NCBI GenBank assembly: GCA_963682175.1
Contig: OY821786.1
Coordinates: 20,389,501-20,453,500 of the forward strand
From: Triglochin maritima
Lineage: Eukaryota; Streptophyta; Magnoliopsida; Alismatales; Juncaginaceae
Length of the DNA: 64,000 bases
Direction: 5' to 3'
The notes under the pieces were generated by a model, which saw nothing but the letters and a program-made list of their open reading frames with translations, was not told the origin of the DNA and searched no databases. The position numbers and the translations under genes are program-made. Below, piece after piece: positions 1-10,554 of this stretch. The first letter of the stretch is position 1. Each line of letters begins with the position of its first letter.

Positions 1-2185
1 ACAAATGTGCAATACAGTTTGATGAGTTGTGTGAAAAATTTTGCGTAGTTGGTGGTTTTCCAAAACGTTTGATTTCACCTTGACATTCAAGGGCAACTAT
101 ATGGAAAGTGGGATTATCTTGATGTATTTGATGATCAAAGCACGAAAATGATGTTATCACTTTTTGATAGCATGGAAACTATTGTATTATTCGTTCAGGA
201 ACAACCCAAAAGATTATCATGTTTTGCAGACTAGTCAGTTGTTTGAAGATTCTCAAGCAATGTCACTAACTTGTAGCCAATATGAAGAAGGTCATTCATC
301 CTGAGTTCCTAACTTTGTATTTGTGTCCTCACATCACACCAATGGATTTTGGCCATTCTGAACGGAAGGTGGTCGAGTCAAAATCAGAGGACAGACAATC
401 TGAAGAGGCAGACAATGATGAGTGAGATGGTTGTGAGACGAAAGGTGATGAGATAGATATTGTTGATGTATGTATCCAACAACACTTCTAGAAATGCAGA
501 ACATGTTTATTATATGGTAGACAAAGTGAATGAAGAACTTGTTGACGTCATACACAAAGTTGTTATTAACAATGATTTGCCACCATTACCGCCTCTAATA
601 TATTTGAGACATTTGTCAAACACAGATCCTAATGAGAATTGGATTCAAGATACAATGATTGAGGATGTTGAATATTGTGATCCACTGATTGAAGTAACTA
701 ACTCTAAAGAAAGAAATGAGTATTGGTTGAATAGGATTGTTGAGGAAAAAACGTTCAATTTAAAATGACAGTGTCCGATAATAAGTTGTTCACAAGTTGT
801 TGTTTTATGGAAGACTGCAATTGAAGAAAACATGCATATTATAGTAAAAGAAAATAATATTTTCAAGTTCAAAAATACGGATATGAACACACCTGCAAGG
901 AGGAGATGATTTTCAATGACCATATACAATGTGATGCAAACTTTATTTGCAACATGATTCTTCCTACTATTCGAACAAACATCACCATGAACGTCGACTA
1001 CTTCATCAACATTTGCGTATGATGAAGCTTGGTACACCCAAACGAAAGCATTGGAAATAGGATATGGTGTGGAAGAGGCATCTTTTCAAAATGTCAGACA
1101 TTTTATGGCAAATATTTCCACCCCCAACCCTGGCACAGTTGTTGAGATTCAAATGAAAATGATAAACCCAAAAATGGAGTAGTTTCAACGAGTTTTTTGT
1201 ACTTTTGCAGCATCCATTCAAGGTTTCAAACACTGCACACTTGTAATGAGTATTGATGACACTCATTTATATATTCGGCAAGTTTAAGGGCAACATGTTG
1301 ATTGCCATCAGTTCTAATTCAAACTCCACTTTATTTCTTGTGGTATTTGCAGTGGTTGAAAAAGAATCCGGAAGCTGGTGATAGTGGTTCTTATGTATAT
1401 TAGTGAGTAGAGTTTGCACACAAATTTAATGTGCATTATTTATGATAGATTTTTAGGCCTCAACAATATTGTGAAAACATCCCCCCTCCCCGAGTGCAAG
1501 AAGTATGACTTGCAAAACAATTTTTAGCATGTTGGTAAGGCTCCCGATAAGAAGACGTTCAAAGAGTTTATGAAATATATATAGACCAATCACCCTAATG
1601 AATTCATGTGGATTAAATAAGAGGAGGAAATTTCATATTTGGCATTAAGCAATAAAAAAGGCCAATGCTTATCTTGATCAACCAATATTTAGTGTAGAAA
1701 GCATGAACTCCCTTGGCTATCTACATAAAAACCACTATATTATGTATTTCAGTGGTAAGGCATAGTCATAACATATTTAGTGTAGAAAGCATAAACTCCC
1801 ATGATTATCTTGTTAAATTGATGGGTCAATGGCCAACATGCTTGTGCAGGTTCATAGACACACACCACATTCCATGCTCACATGTGTCGGCAGTTTGCAG
1901 TAATCGTCATGCGAATATTGATACTTCGAGAACGGTATTGGATTTCTTGATTAGTGAAGCTTATAAGAGATTATTTGCCCTTATCTTCTACCCAATATTG
2001 GATGAAAGGTTTTGGCCTAAGGAAAGACAAGTTCAACTAATAGCACCCAAGGTCTGAAGACAAAGTGGATGACCGAGGAAAAAAAGAATTTGAAATGTGA
2101 TGGATGAAAGCAGTGATCTAAGAATACGGTGGGGGCGATGCCACAACAAGCATATATGCAAGGAACCCATTTTGTCAGTTTCAAT
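1..2185 (+). pseudogene. Decayed MuDR-like (MULE) transposase, open at the window start
   Basis: This is a relic of the transposase of a Mutator-like DNA transposon, with stop codons and frame changes throughout. Around 1205-1380 the translation shows the family's catalytic-core stretch (SIDDTHLY, then, after a frame change, a segment ending VVFAVVEKESGSW). The best preserved part is 1713-2057, whose residues near 42-62 form a SWIM zinc finger (CLCRFIDTHHIPCSHVSAVC), the usual C-terminal domain of mudrA proteins. Downstream, 2045-2170 reads as a basic RPRKKRI tract and a zinc-knuckle-like GRCHNKHIC in other frames. A fragment at 460-768 lies N-terminal to the core and has no motif I can name. 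The unit cannot make a working enzyme as it stands. Its 5' end and 5' terminal repeat lie outside the window. Confidence 0.8.
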
Positions 2186-2358
2186 TCGTGTTCCAGTTGA
2201 ATGAATATTTGTAGTTTTGGAGTGTTTGAACATTTATTCTTTTGATTAAGTCAGTGTTGTGGTCTGTTGACTATTTGAACTTGTAGTTTTTTAAGTAAAT
2301 GAAAGTTGTAGTGTTTTAAGTTTTTGAAATTGTAATTTGTTATATAATCCAAGTGATG

Positions 2359-2572
2359 GAACTAAAAATAGACTGTTGGACAGTCTATTTTTGGCTAAAA
2401 TGGTATCAACAGTGCCGTATTTAATGGAATGAAAATGGTACTGCACCTACCATTTTCATTTGAAGCTATATAATGAAAACGAAATCCCAGTTGTCATTTT
2501 CACTCCACTGAAAATGACACTATAGATATGGTTTCAGCAGAAAACAGACTGCCAAAGATCTATTTTTAGTTC
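2359..2572. repeat. Cluster of nested perfect hairpins (possible Mutator terminal or MITE structure)
   Basis: Three perfect stem-loops sit inside a fourth, larger inverted repeat. The stems are 2364-2376 with 2380-2392 (13 bp, 3-nt loop), 2428-2440 with 2448-2460 (13 bp, 7-nt loop) and 2492-2502 with 2509-2519 (11 bp, 6-nt loop). The outer arms are GAACTAAAAATAGA at 2359-2372 and its complement at 2559-2572. The cluster lies just downstream of the MULE transposase relic, so it may be that element's subterminal region, or an independent foldback MITE. No target duplication was found. Confidence 0.6.
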
Positions 2573-3424
2573 TATTGCTTTGATTTAAAAACAAAGTCTT
2601 CAATCTTCGACATCTGTGAGATAAAAATGCAATGACAAACTTCAACCCCAACATTAACAACATTGTTTACAACTTCAAAAAACAAACATCAAATCAAATC
2701 CAATGACAAACATTAAACCAAATCCATCAGTCTAACATGAAACCAAATCCAACAACAAACATCAAAATATATCCAATAAACATTATTGAACTATGGTGGT
2801 GAGTATATTGTCGTCGTCTTCTTCTTCTTCTTCTTCTTCTTCTTCATTCTTCCACCCCTTCGAGGAACTTTTCGAGCACACCTATTGTCATCAACCTGTG
2901 TGGCAATAGGCTCTTTCGCTTGAGTTGTCCCGCTATCTTTACCTTCCTGAAGTGGTTGTGATACTTCAAACCTGACACCGTGTTGGGCAAAAATTGATCT
3001 TGAATCACCTTGAACACTGGATGAGCCCCCTACTTCTTGAGTTATTATGCCTCCATCACTTTCATAAGCTTGGATGTATACATAATCCCCAACGTAATGA
3101 AATGACACTCCTAACTATTCTAGGTTCTCTTCTGCAATGAAAGCATTATGGCCTGTGTAGGCTCCTGCTTTGACAGGAAGAGTTGGTCTTCGCTTTCATG
3201 ACCTACATCTTTCAAAAAAATTCAGGACGGCTCAAGATCCTTAAAATAGGCCAACATTGCCATAATTTTGTCCTTTAATTTGCTTGTGGTAGATGTTGTA
3301 TTGTTAAGCCTTAATCTACTCATTTTTTTGATTATGTCTATAAACTCTTACACTTTATCTAACGAATCAATTCCTACAAACACATACTCATTATACATCA
3401 TACTTTTGCATGTTTCATCTTATT
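2573..3424. other. A/C-rich unassigned region with a (CTT)n microsatellite
   Basis: Positions 2640-2770 are built of short A/C-rich phrases such as AAACCAAATCCA. A (CTT)n tract runs from about 2815 to 2846. On the minus strand 2791-3108 is open for 105 codons and ends in a run of lysines coded by the microsatellite. Upstream pieces in other frames (to about 3430) read like degraded coding sequence. I recognise no family, and the open frame may be chance or a transposon remnant. Confidence 0.35.
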
Positions 3425-4694
3425 AGGTGTTGAAGACTCAAAGAAAAATTGACTCAAGACAAGACATGTAATCAAGCTCAAGACTTGTAATTGTATCTTT
3501 TATTGAGTCCTAGGATCTTATGTAAACTTGAGGACAAATTGAACTCATGATCAAACACTTAGAAAATCTGTAAGTTTTGTGCACATCTCTTTCGGACGAC
3601 TAAAGTCCATGTCCAGTCATATGTCCCTTGCTCAGTCATCAATACAATTTCTTGGATTTTCAAGTCATTTCCCAATTTATTACGGATGACAAATTCTATC
3701 TTTTAATCATTTGAACCATGATTGATTAATGGTGATTATACTAAAAATACTCGTTGTATTATGTTAGAGAGTTGAGTTTTCCAATGGCTTTATCTAAATT
3801 TGTCTCATTATACCACCTTTATTTTGGATGTACCATCATCTATTCGGACGTCCCATAAGAAACATTTTGGACGACTAGTCTTGCTTTTTAGTTGTCCGAA
3901 TTTGGTTCCAGGAAATCTTGAAACTTATTGTCGAAAAAAATCAGACGACCAATCCTTTGCTCTAGTCGTCCGAATCTTTTTTGACCTAACTCAATTTTGT
4001 TGACCAGACTACTTCAGATGTCCCATACTTCTTTTCAAACGTCCGAATATGAGAACCAATCTTTGACTTGTTAGTTTACCGAGCTTTCAAAACACCTCCT
4101 AATCTCGTTTGGTCATCTGAATCTGGGCTCGAGCAGAATTTGTTTCTTTATCTCTTTTGTCCTTTACTTAGTTTTAATTAACGTTATTCCTTGTGAGCTT
4201 ATAAGTACCCATCAAAGACCGAAGAGAGAACATCTATTACACTTCCTGAAATCTCTTATTGCTCTCTTGCTCACCATCTAAGTTTCCACTCACACTTGAT
4301 CAACACCACTATCATCTTTGTGATTCAAGTGCCCAATTTAGAGTGCAACACTTTTTGCTAATTCCAAGGTTGTAACTCCAGATTGGAGTGTTCTCTCGGG
4401 TTGTGGGAGAAGTTTAAGCATTGTGGGGTTGTCAGTGTGCTTGTGTTGTAAGGAAGACACGATCTTGGTCCGGAACGGAGATCAAATAGTGAAAACACAA
4501 GCGGGTCTCAAGATCAAGCAATGCTTGCAAGAGAGGACTAGGACCCGGGTTTGTGGGTGTCAAACTTCTTTTACATTGGTGTTCCTTTTGTGGTTTGTGA
4601 TCTTCTTCAATTTGTCTTTTAATTTTGCATTTGCACTTCATTTAGTTTATTCACTCCTCCTTTAGACATCTATTAGGGTCATTTAAATCCTACA
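3425..4694 (+). mobile_element. LTR fragment, family A (copia-like; 5' end missing)
   Basis: This matches the LTR at 18592-20041 in order: the phrase with AAGACATGTAAT near 3460, a middle region rich in GGACGACT/GTCGTCCGAA motifs (3590-4110), a TATA-like CTTATAAGTAC near 4197, and a region ending CTTGCAAGAGAGG near 4525. The 3' end ATTCACTCCTCCTTTAGAC matches the minus-strand copy at 5474-7080 and stops with CA at 4694. The first few hundred bases of the family, which begins TGTTGGCTTTTTGG, are absent. No internal domain is attached, so it is a truncated solo LTR. The copia assignment rests only on the pyrimidine-rich LTR end and is an inference. Confidence 0.6.
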
Positions 4695-5034
4695 ATTTAT
4701 TCATGTCGTTTACGAGGTTCGAGTACTTAAGGTTCGAGTACTTACTACCTCATTATTTCAAATCAAATCATAGTTCTACAACAACAGTTTTTCAAACCCA
4801 TTATTTTAAACCAAATCAAACTCAATTATTTCAAACCAAATCATAATATAACCCAAAATTTCAAACCAAATTATAGTTCTACAACAACAATAATTTCAAA
4901 CTAAATCTACATCTACAACAACATTTTTTATTTAAGCAAAACTTTAACAATATTCAAATCCAACTAAATCAACCATTACATACTTAAAGCTTATGCTCTA
5001 AACCCTAAATTAACTCAACAAACATTTGTAGAGG
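4695..5034. other. A/C-rich low-complexity spacer
   Basis: The stretch holds repeated phrases like TTTCAAACCAAATCA and CTACAACAACA and no coding potential. Similar sequence resumes at 7081-7200, after the LTR copy, which suggests that the ACACGA element and LTR at 5035-7080 were inserted into one A/C-rich tract. Confidence 0.4.
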
Positions 5035-5470
5035 CCTGTCAATTTCTGACACGACACGATAACATGACACGAATACGACATGATATGGTGACACGATTTT
5101 TACACGACATGAAATTTTTTGTGTCGTTGAAATGCTTTATTATGATGATTTATGATGATATAAACATAAAATAATTAGTACACGATTTGACACGAACACG
5201 ACACGATTACACGGTATTTTAGTTTTTTACACGAATCTGACATGAATAACATCTCTTTGTTAGGTAATCAATTATTTTTTACCAGATAATGGTCAATTAA
5301 TATGTTAATTATATAGAAAAATATTAATATAACATGTCACTTACTATTTTCAATCTAAACATGATGGAATTTCTTCAAATTGTGCTTAACACGATAACAC
5401 AAATTCTTGACACGATTACGAAACTGTCTGACACGAAAGTACATGAACATGACACGATTGCCAGGTCTAT
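5035..5470. repeat. ACACGA-rich non-autonomous DNA element (hAT-like)
   Basis: The stretch is full of (T)GACACGA/ACACGAAC units. It is flanked by imperfect inverted ends, AGGCCTGTCAAT on the left and the complement of AGACCTGGCAAT on the right. This layout is typical of non-autonomous hAT-type repeats in plants. No clear 8-bp target duplication was found, so the class is tentative. Confidence 0.5.
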
Positions 5471-5473
5471 CTA

Positions 5474-7080
5474 CTAGTCCCTAATATTAGTCTAAGGGGG
5501 GGGGGGGGGGGTGAATAGACTAATTGTGTTCTTTAAACAACTATTGCAAATTAAAAGCTAGAACAATTAAAAGAATGATAGAAATGTGCAAACCACAACA
5601 CAGATGTATAGAGGTTTGGATCCAACAACCGGATCCTAGTCCTCTCTTACGAATTGCTCTTCCTCGAGCAACTTTGCGTCCTCCACTAATTGCGGGCAAA
5701 GATCAAACATTTACACCACAAGCTTTGCGAACAACCTCTCCTAGCTTGGACCAGCTTCTCACAATCCGAGAAGAGCCTCACTCCGGAAGTTAGTACAACT
5801 CTTGTAGAAAAAATTTAGCAACCTAATCTTGGGCACTTGAAATGAATGATGAAAGTAATGAACTTGTTTCAAGTGGGATGATGTGAGCACAATGATGTTT
5901 AGAGAAAATTTGAGAGTAGTAAAAAGATTTGAGCTTGGAGAAAGATTGGTTACCTTAGAAGTGTGTTCTAAGCTCTATTTATAAGTTCTAAACTTAATCT
6001 AGCCATTGGGAATAAATTGGTAATGAGTTGTGTAAGAATACACATAACAGTGAAGGACAGGAAGCAAATCTGGACACCAACGGTCGACCGGATTGGGTCA
6101 ATCGGTCAACCGATTTGTTAAAAAATAAGTGATCGTTCGAACAAAGGTGCAGACGGTCGAACCATTTGGGCTAGAACTTAAGTGAACGGTAGAGCAGATA
6201 GACATGTTCGGTCGACCGTTTGGGGGATTTGGTCAAGATGAAACTGTGCAAATGAGATAACAGTAAAAAAATTGGTGAAATGGTTAGACCGAAAACTTCC
6301 AATAAGTTTTGGAGCTGGAGTGTTTCATGAACTGGTTGACCGTTTATAAGGTCTTGGTCGACCGGTAGACCAAATCTAAAAGAGGGTTAGGTGAAGTATT
6401 TGTATACGACCGTTGGTAAATACGACAAGTATAACTGTCATATTAATGACAAAATTGGAAAAGCAAACGGTCGAACAAAATAGACTTTCGATCGACCGGT
6501 TTCCACTCTAACCAGGACACGTGTCAAGATATGATAGGTGAGTGAGATTTGTATCTGTCAAACTGGGTAATACCGGTTGACACAATTAAACGGTCAAACG
6601 GGGAAAAGAATTTGGTCGACCGATTAAGACTGTGAAAGCACATAATAGAATCGGTCGAACCCAAGGAAGGTCTAGTCGACCTTTTGGTAAAAGAATAACT
6701 GTCTTTTGAATTCCGATCGAACTAGATGGTCGACCGGTTTGACCTAGAAATCCTGTTATAAGGGAATTTCTATGTTTTGTCGATGTCCTGTTGAAGTCAA
6801 TTTGATATGGACTTAATTGTGAGACTTTTATAGGTTTCCTAAGGGTCATGCAATGCAATTCATCAAATGTTTCAAGTGTCAAGTTACATTATAGCCTAAG
6901 AAAAAGAAATGTAAACATATCTACTCTTCATTCTTGATTTCTTGTCTTTATCCACACTTGTTTCCTAAAATGTTAGAAATACAATATATGCATACGATGA
7001 TATTAATAGATTACATGTGTTTATTGATATGTCAGTTAATCATCAAAATGGATTAACGATTATTAGCCAAAAAGCCAACA
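5474..7080 (-). mobile_element. LTR family A, near-complete copy on the minus strand
   Basis: Read on the minus strand this LTR starts at 7080 with TGTTGGCTTTTTGGC, the same start as the plus-strand copy at 18592. It then passes through a region with many GGTCGACCG motifs (6080-6760) and a TATAAATAG-type box (complement near 5978-5986). It ends near 5474 after a C tract, read as 16 G on the plus strand at 5496-5511. No internal domain follows, so it is a solo LTR or fragment. The outer end abuts the ACACGA element and no target duplication can be read. Confidence 0.65.
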
Positions 7081-7209
7081 ACATCAAAATCTACAATAAT
7101 AACAACACAAACAACAAAATCTCAAATACAAACCCAAAACTCAACCCACAATCCTCACATTATCAACACAAATCAATAAATTTACAATAAAAGAAGGGAA
7201 ACCCCCCTA

Positions 7210-7510
7210 GAATGAGTTCTTAGCCAAATTCCGACAAAGGGAATGCATACGTCCGAGAATGGTGGGACAGAAAGAGGGACGTCAGTTATGTTTGGGGTGT
7301 GTCATGGGGGAGGGGGTGGCGACAATTTTCTGTCCTACATGAGAATGGTAATCCACACACATTTTTCTCTTACATGAAAACAATATCTGAACTACCGTTT
7401 TCATAAACGCCACATTCCATAATTAATTAAAATAGCACCACGACGACCGTTTTCTCTTATATGAATGGTACCTTAGGTGCCGTTTTCATTTATCATATTT
7501 TGCAAAAAAA
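7210..7510. repeat. Subterminal-type repeat region related to the 2428-2460 hairpin
   Basis: It contains several copies of the theme ATGAGAATGGTA ... CCGTTTTCAT, including GAATGGTACCTTAGGTGCC near 7463. This resembles the hairpin at 2428-2460 (AATGAAAATGGTA and its complement). The two regions could be the two ends of one Mutator-like element, but no precise terminal repeat can be drawn by eye. Confidence 0.35.
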
Positions 7511-7796
7511 GTTTCAAACTTTTATATTATGCCAATTTTATATTTTCATGATTATTTAAAAAAACCTTTCTTAATTCTTCTTCGTTTGTTGGTCCAGTCT
7601 GACGGCTAACCTAGCATATGAGTTGGCACATTGGACACCAATTGGTCTAAGACCAATGGCCTAATGGGATTGCTTTGGTCCATTAAAGTAGTACTAGTTG
7701 AAAACGTCTCAACTCGAGTCACTTTTTTTGCCAACTAATAATAATTCTAACAGGGATAACAAGTGGGCAATTGGATATTACGTTTTCAACTTTGGC

Positions 7797-7804
7797 TATA
7801 AATA
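7797..7804 (+). promoter_or_regulatory. TATA box of the small secreted-peptide gene
   Basis: TATAAATA lies 32 bases before the ATG at 7836, so the 5' untranslated region would be only a few bases long if transcription starts at the usual distance. The 200 bases upstream show no transposon motif I recognise. Confidence 0.5.
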
Positions 7805-7835
7805 TCTCACAAGCTTATGCTAGTCTCATTGAGAC

Positions 7836-8193
7836 ATGATGGGGAAGAAGTTTAGTTCTCCCCTCTTGCTATTACTCATCTTGCTTTGCTTCTTTCATTC
7901 TATGCAGCTCCACCTCACTAATGGAGGTCCTCTTTCCCTCTTAATTTATCATCAAGTATTTGATTTGTCGACTTTCTATATTATTTCGTCGCCATTATAT
8001 TACAAACTAATGGTTTTCTTTTCTTGGTACAGAAGTAAGGAGGTGTCTTGGTCTTCGTGGTGGTCCAGGCAATCTTATCCCTTCCCCAAAACGCAATAAT
8101 AGAATTCAATATGATCCGCCACGACGAAGGCATCCACCACCACAACCACAACCATTATCACCACCACCATTACCACCACCACCGTCTGCCTAA
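7836..8193 (+). CDS. Small secreted proline-rich peptide precursor, two exons (83 aa)
   Basis: The coding sequence is 7836-7926 joined to 8033-8193, with a 106-bp GT...TACAG intron in phase 1. The first ~30 residues are a clear signal peptide: a basic MMGKK start, then a run of leucines. The mature part starts near EVRRCLGLRGGPG, continues with IPSPKRNN, and ends in a proline/histidine-rich tail (PPPQPQPLSPPPLP). It has one cysteine and no membrane segment after the signal. A TATA box lies 32 bases upstream of the ATG and an AATAAA follows the stop by about 70 bases, so the gene looks complete. The basic core before a proline-rich tail resembles a processed plant signalling peptide. IPSPKRNN faintly recalls the IDA-type core, but I cannot assign a family. 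Splicing is predicted from sequence only. Confidence 0.65.
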
Positions 8194-8261
8194 TGTCTTA
8201 TGAGATGAAGAAGGGAATGCTAATAATCCGGTTCTTATTTAATTTCATGAAATATTATGAG

Positions 8262-8267
8262 AATAAA
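8262..8267 (+). terminator. Poly(A) signal of the secreted-peptide gene
   Basis: AATAAA lies 69 bases after the TAA at 8191-8193, at a normal distance for a plant transcript end. Confidence 0.45.
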
Positions 8268-8627
8268 GGGGATAATATGATCCCTTGTGCCTGTTTTAGG
8301 TACCTTTGCTCCTAATGCAACTACTGATAGACGTGAAAGAGTGAAAATTCTTTCTTTGCTACTCTTTATGATAAGGAAAAACGTTTGCCCACCCGTTATT
8401 CCACCCGTTCTCATACCCAGCCACTAAAATTTTGCTATGTGGCATGTATTCCAGCAAATTAATGTGATGCAAGTACCACTCCCGTTCCTTTGGATTTTGT
8501 GATCAAACAAAGCAAACTAAAATCCAAGCAGGAAATTTGATTTTAGAACAAATATTTGAAGGGAACTCTGTTGACTCTAATTTTTGGGCACATAAGATGT
8601 GTTAACAGTGTAGCTTCATTTACGATT
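8268..8627. other. Intergenic, nothing recognised
   Basis: This is A/T-rich single-copy-looking sequence between the peptide gene and the hAT-like insertion. No open frame, repeat or RNA gene is evident. Confidence 0.4.
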
Positions 8628-8635
8628 CTCCCCAC

Positions 8636-9636
8636 TAGGGGTGCACATGGGTTGGGTCGAACCCGAAAACCAACCCGATCCCGACTGGTCGGGTCGGGTT
8701 GGGTCGGGTTCAGAAGTGGTCCGGGTCGGGTCGGGTCGGAAAAAGAAAAAACCCGAAATTTCGGGTCGGGTTCGGGTTGTAAGGGTCGGGTTGACCCAAC
8801 CCAACCCGAAACCGAATATGGGCCCAGCAATCCAGTAGCACAGTAAAGATGTCCCGCAGCCCAAACCGAATATGGACCCGAAACTGAATTTCAATCCAAT
8901 AGTCCAGTAGCCCTAAAGCCCAAACCCGTGTGCACACAGTAAAGATGTCCCCAAAGCCCAAACCCGCACCCTCCTCTCCCTCTCCCTCTCCCGTCTCTCC
9001 GGCGAAAAAGCCCCAGACATCGACCTCCCAGCCCCTGATGAGATCCTCGTCGTGATCCCCACCAGCTCGATCTGGCCCGGAAGATCAAGAAGCATTAGGG
9101 TTTCCGCCGACAATGGTAAGATCTCGTCTTCTCTCCCTCCGATTTCGACCTCCGACTCGGATTCTGGTGGTTCTTGATGTCCCGCAGACGTTCAAGCGCA
9201 GGAACAACGGCCACAACAAGCACGATCGTGGCCACGTCAACTTCATCCGGTGCTCCAACTGCGGGAACGTCGGGAAGTGTTGTCCCAAGGTAATTTGGTT
9301 GGTAAAAGTTCGGATTTTGTTGTTGTGTTTGAGTGAGATTTTGTTCCATATTATTCTGATCTTTGATGGTTTGGGGGTGGTTTGATGGAAAAAGGTTATT
9401 TTCTATGTGTTTGGTGATGTTAATTTGCGGATTTTGGTTGGAATGATTTGATTTTTGCCAAATTTCAGGTCCAACCCGACCCGAACCGACCCAACACGAA
9501 AATTTCGGGTTGGGTTGGGTCCAAACCGAATCGGTTCGGGTTCGGGTTCGGGTTCGGTATTTTCCTAACCCAAAAATTTCGGGTTGGGCCGGGTTTCAAC
9601 CCCAACCCGACCCAACCCGACCCGTGTGCACCCCTA
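8636..9636 (+). mobile_element. Non-autonomous hAT-like element (1001 bp) carrying an RPS26 fragment
   Basis: The ends are TAGGGGTGCACATGGG and the complement of TAGGGGTGCACACGGG. Flanking them is a perfect 8-bp target duplication, CTCCCCAC at 8628-8635 and 9637-9644, as hAT transposition makes. Both arms (8640-8810, 9468-9630) are dense in GGGTCGGGTT units and their complement. Between them lie two copies of CAGTAAAGATGTCCC (near 8840 and 8937) and a captured ribosomal-protein gene piece. No transposase is encoded, so movement depended on an enzyme supplied elsewhere. Confidence 0.9.
8945..9291 (+). pseudogene. RPS26: Captured 5' part of 40S ribosomal protein S26 gene (eS26)
   Basis: The fragment has a pyrimidine-rich leader, an ATG at 9113-9115 followed at once by a GT...GCAG intron (9116-9187), and a 34-codon exon (9188-9289) ending at a GTAAT donor. 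The exon reads [18 protein letters not shown] then FIRCSNCG and ends KCCPK, which is the N-terminus of eukaryotic S26, a small-subunit ribosomal protein with a CxxC zinc site. A 9-bp insertion adds Asn-Val-Gly between NCG and KCC. The rest of the ~130-residue protein is missing because the transposon arm begins after the second donor. Retained introns show capture from genomic DNA rather than from mRNA. It could still be transcribed, but not to a whole S26. Confidence 0.88.
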
Positions 9637-9644
9637 CTCCCCAC

Positions 9645-10530
9645 CCACCTCTTTCATCCTAATTTTGTTCCAACCAAAGATCTGGGAGCATCCTGTTAAG
9701 TCAGCACCTTGGATGAACAAACTAATGATTGTGTTGATTTCTAACTTGCAAACAAAGATCTGACCTGTAGTTTTGACGTTTTTACCTCATTTTTTTGTAA
9801 GTTCATTGTGTTAATTTATTAGTTTTTGGAGGTGTTACTGTTGTTCCTCTAAAAATATATGTCGTAGTATAGTTATATATACCTTTGTTGTGTTGTTTTA
9901 TTAGTTCTTTTGTGTTATTGTTGTTCTCCGAAGAATATATGGTGGTTGGCTTCTTAATTTTGGTGGTAGGGGAATTTGGCTACCGGTGTTACATACTCTG
10001 TTATTTATTCCGTTGGTGAAGACCAAATACATACTCTGTTCATATTACAAAAAAAAATAACCATGAAAAATAAAATCAGAGTAGGAATGCAGGGTGGCAG
10101 CCCCTGCGGGGAGGGATTGCATTTTGTGGACGTTTTTTTGTTTCGACACCCTATTATTGTACTCCACATAATAATTTGTTTACCCATTTTATTTACGTTT
10201 GTGTTTTTTTTCCACTCTATCACCACCAAAATCTTGCAACGAAACCTGAAATAATTTGAAATAACACACCATATAGAATCAAAAAATAGAAATAAAAATA
10301 AAATCGGTGTATTAAATGGAATGTGAATGGCAAAAGGTAAAGGTTGCTGACCAGAGGTGGCGAACAACGAACTCCGGCGAGCTCCAGCGATCTCACGTAA
10401 AGGTATGACAAGTTCATTTTCTTAGCTCACACAAGGTGTGTGAGGGTTTTTGGCTCATCGACGGAGGCGTCCTCACGCGATGGGAGGCAGCTGGAGGACC
10501 ATGCGTCGGTGGGCGCCGGCCGGCACTGCG
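9645..10530. other. Unassigned stretch between the hAT-like element and the LTR complex
   Basis: 9645-10320 is A/T-rich with no convincing gene. 10330-10530 is more G/C-rich (GAGGCGTCCTCACGCGATGG near 10462) but open frames there are short. 10531-10554 (CAATGCCCAGGCGTTGCCTGG) resembles 29530-29552, so the right edge may already belong to a retrotransposon LTR. Confidence 0.35.
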
Positions 10531-10554
10531 ACACAATGCCCAGGCGTTGCCTGG

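Noticed and set aside
2791..3108. Minus-strand frame of 105 codons ending in polylysine
   Set aside because: The lysine run is a (CTT)n microsatellite and no domain is recognisable, so it is described only as an unassigned region.
8543..8961. Several overlapping frames on both strands rich in Gly, Arg, Ser and Pro
   Set aside because: They are translations of the GGGTCGGGTT repeats in the hAT-like element arm, not genes.
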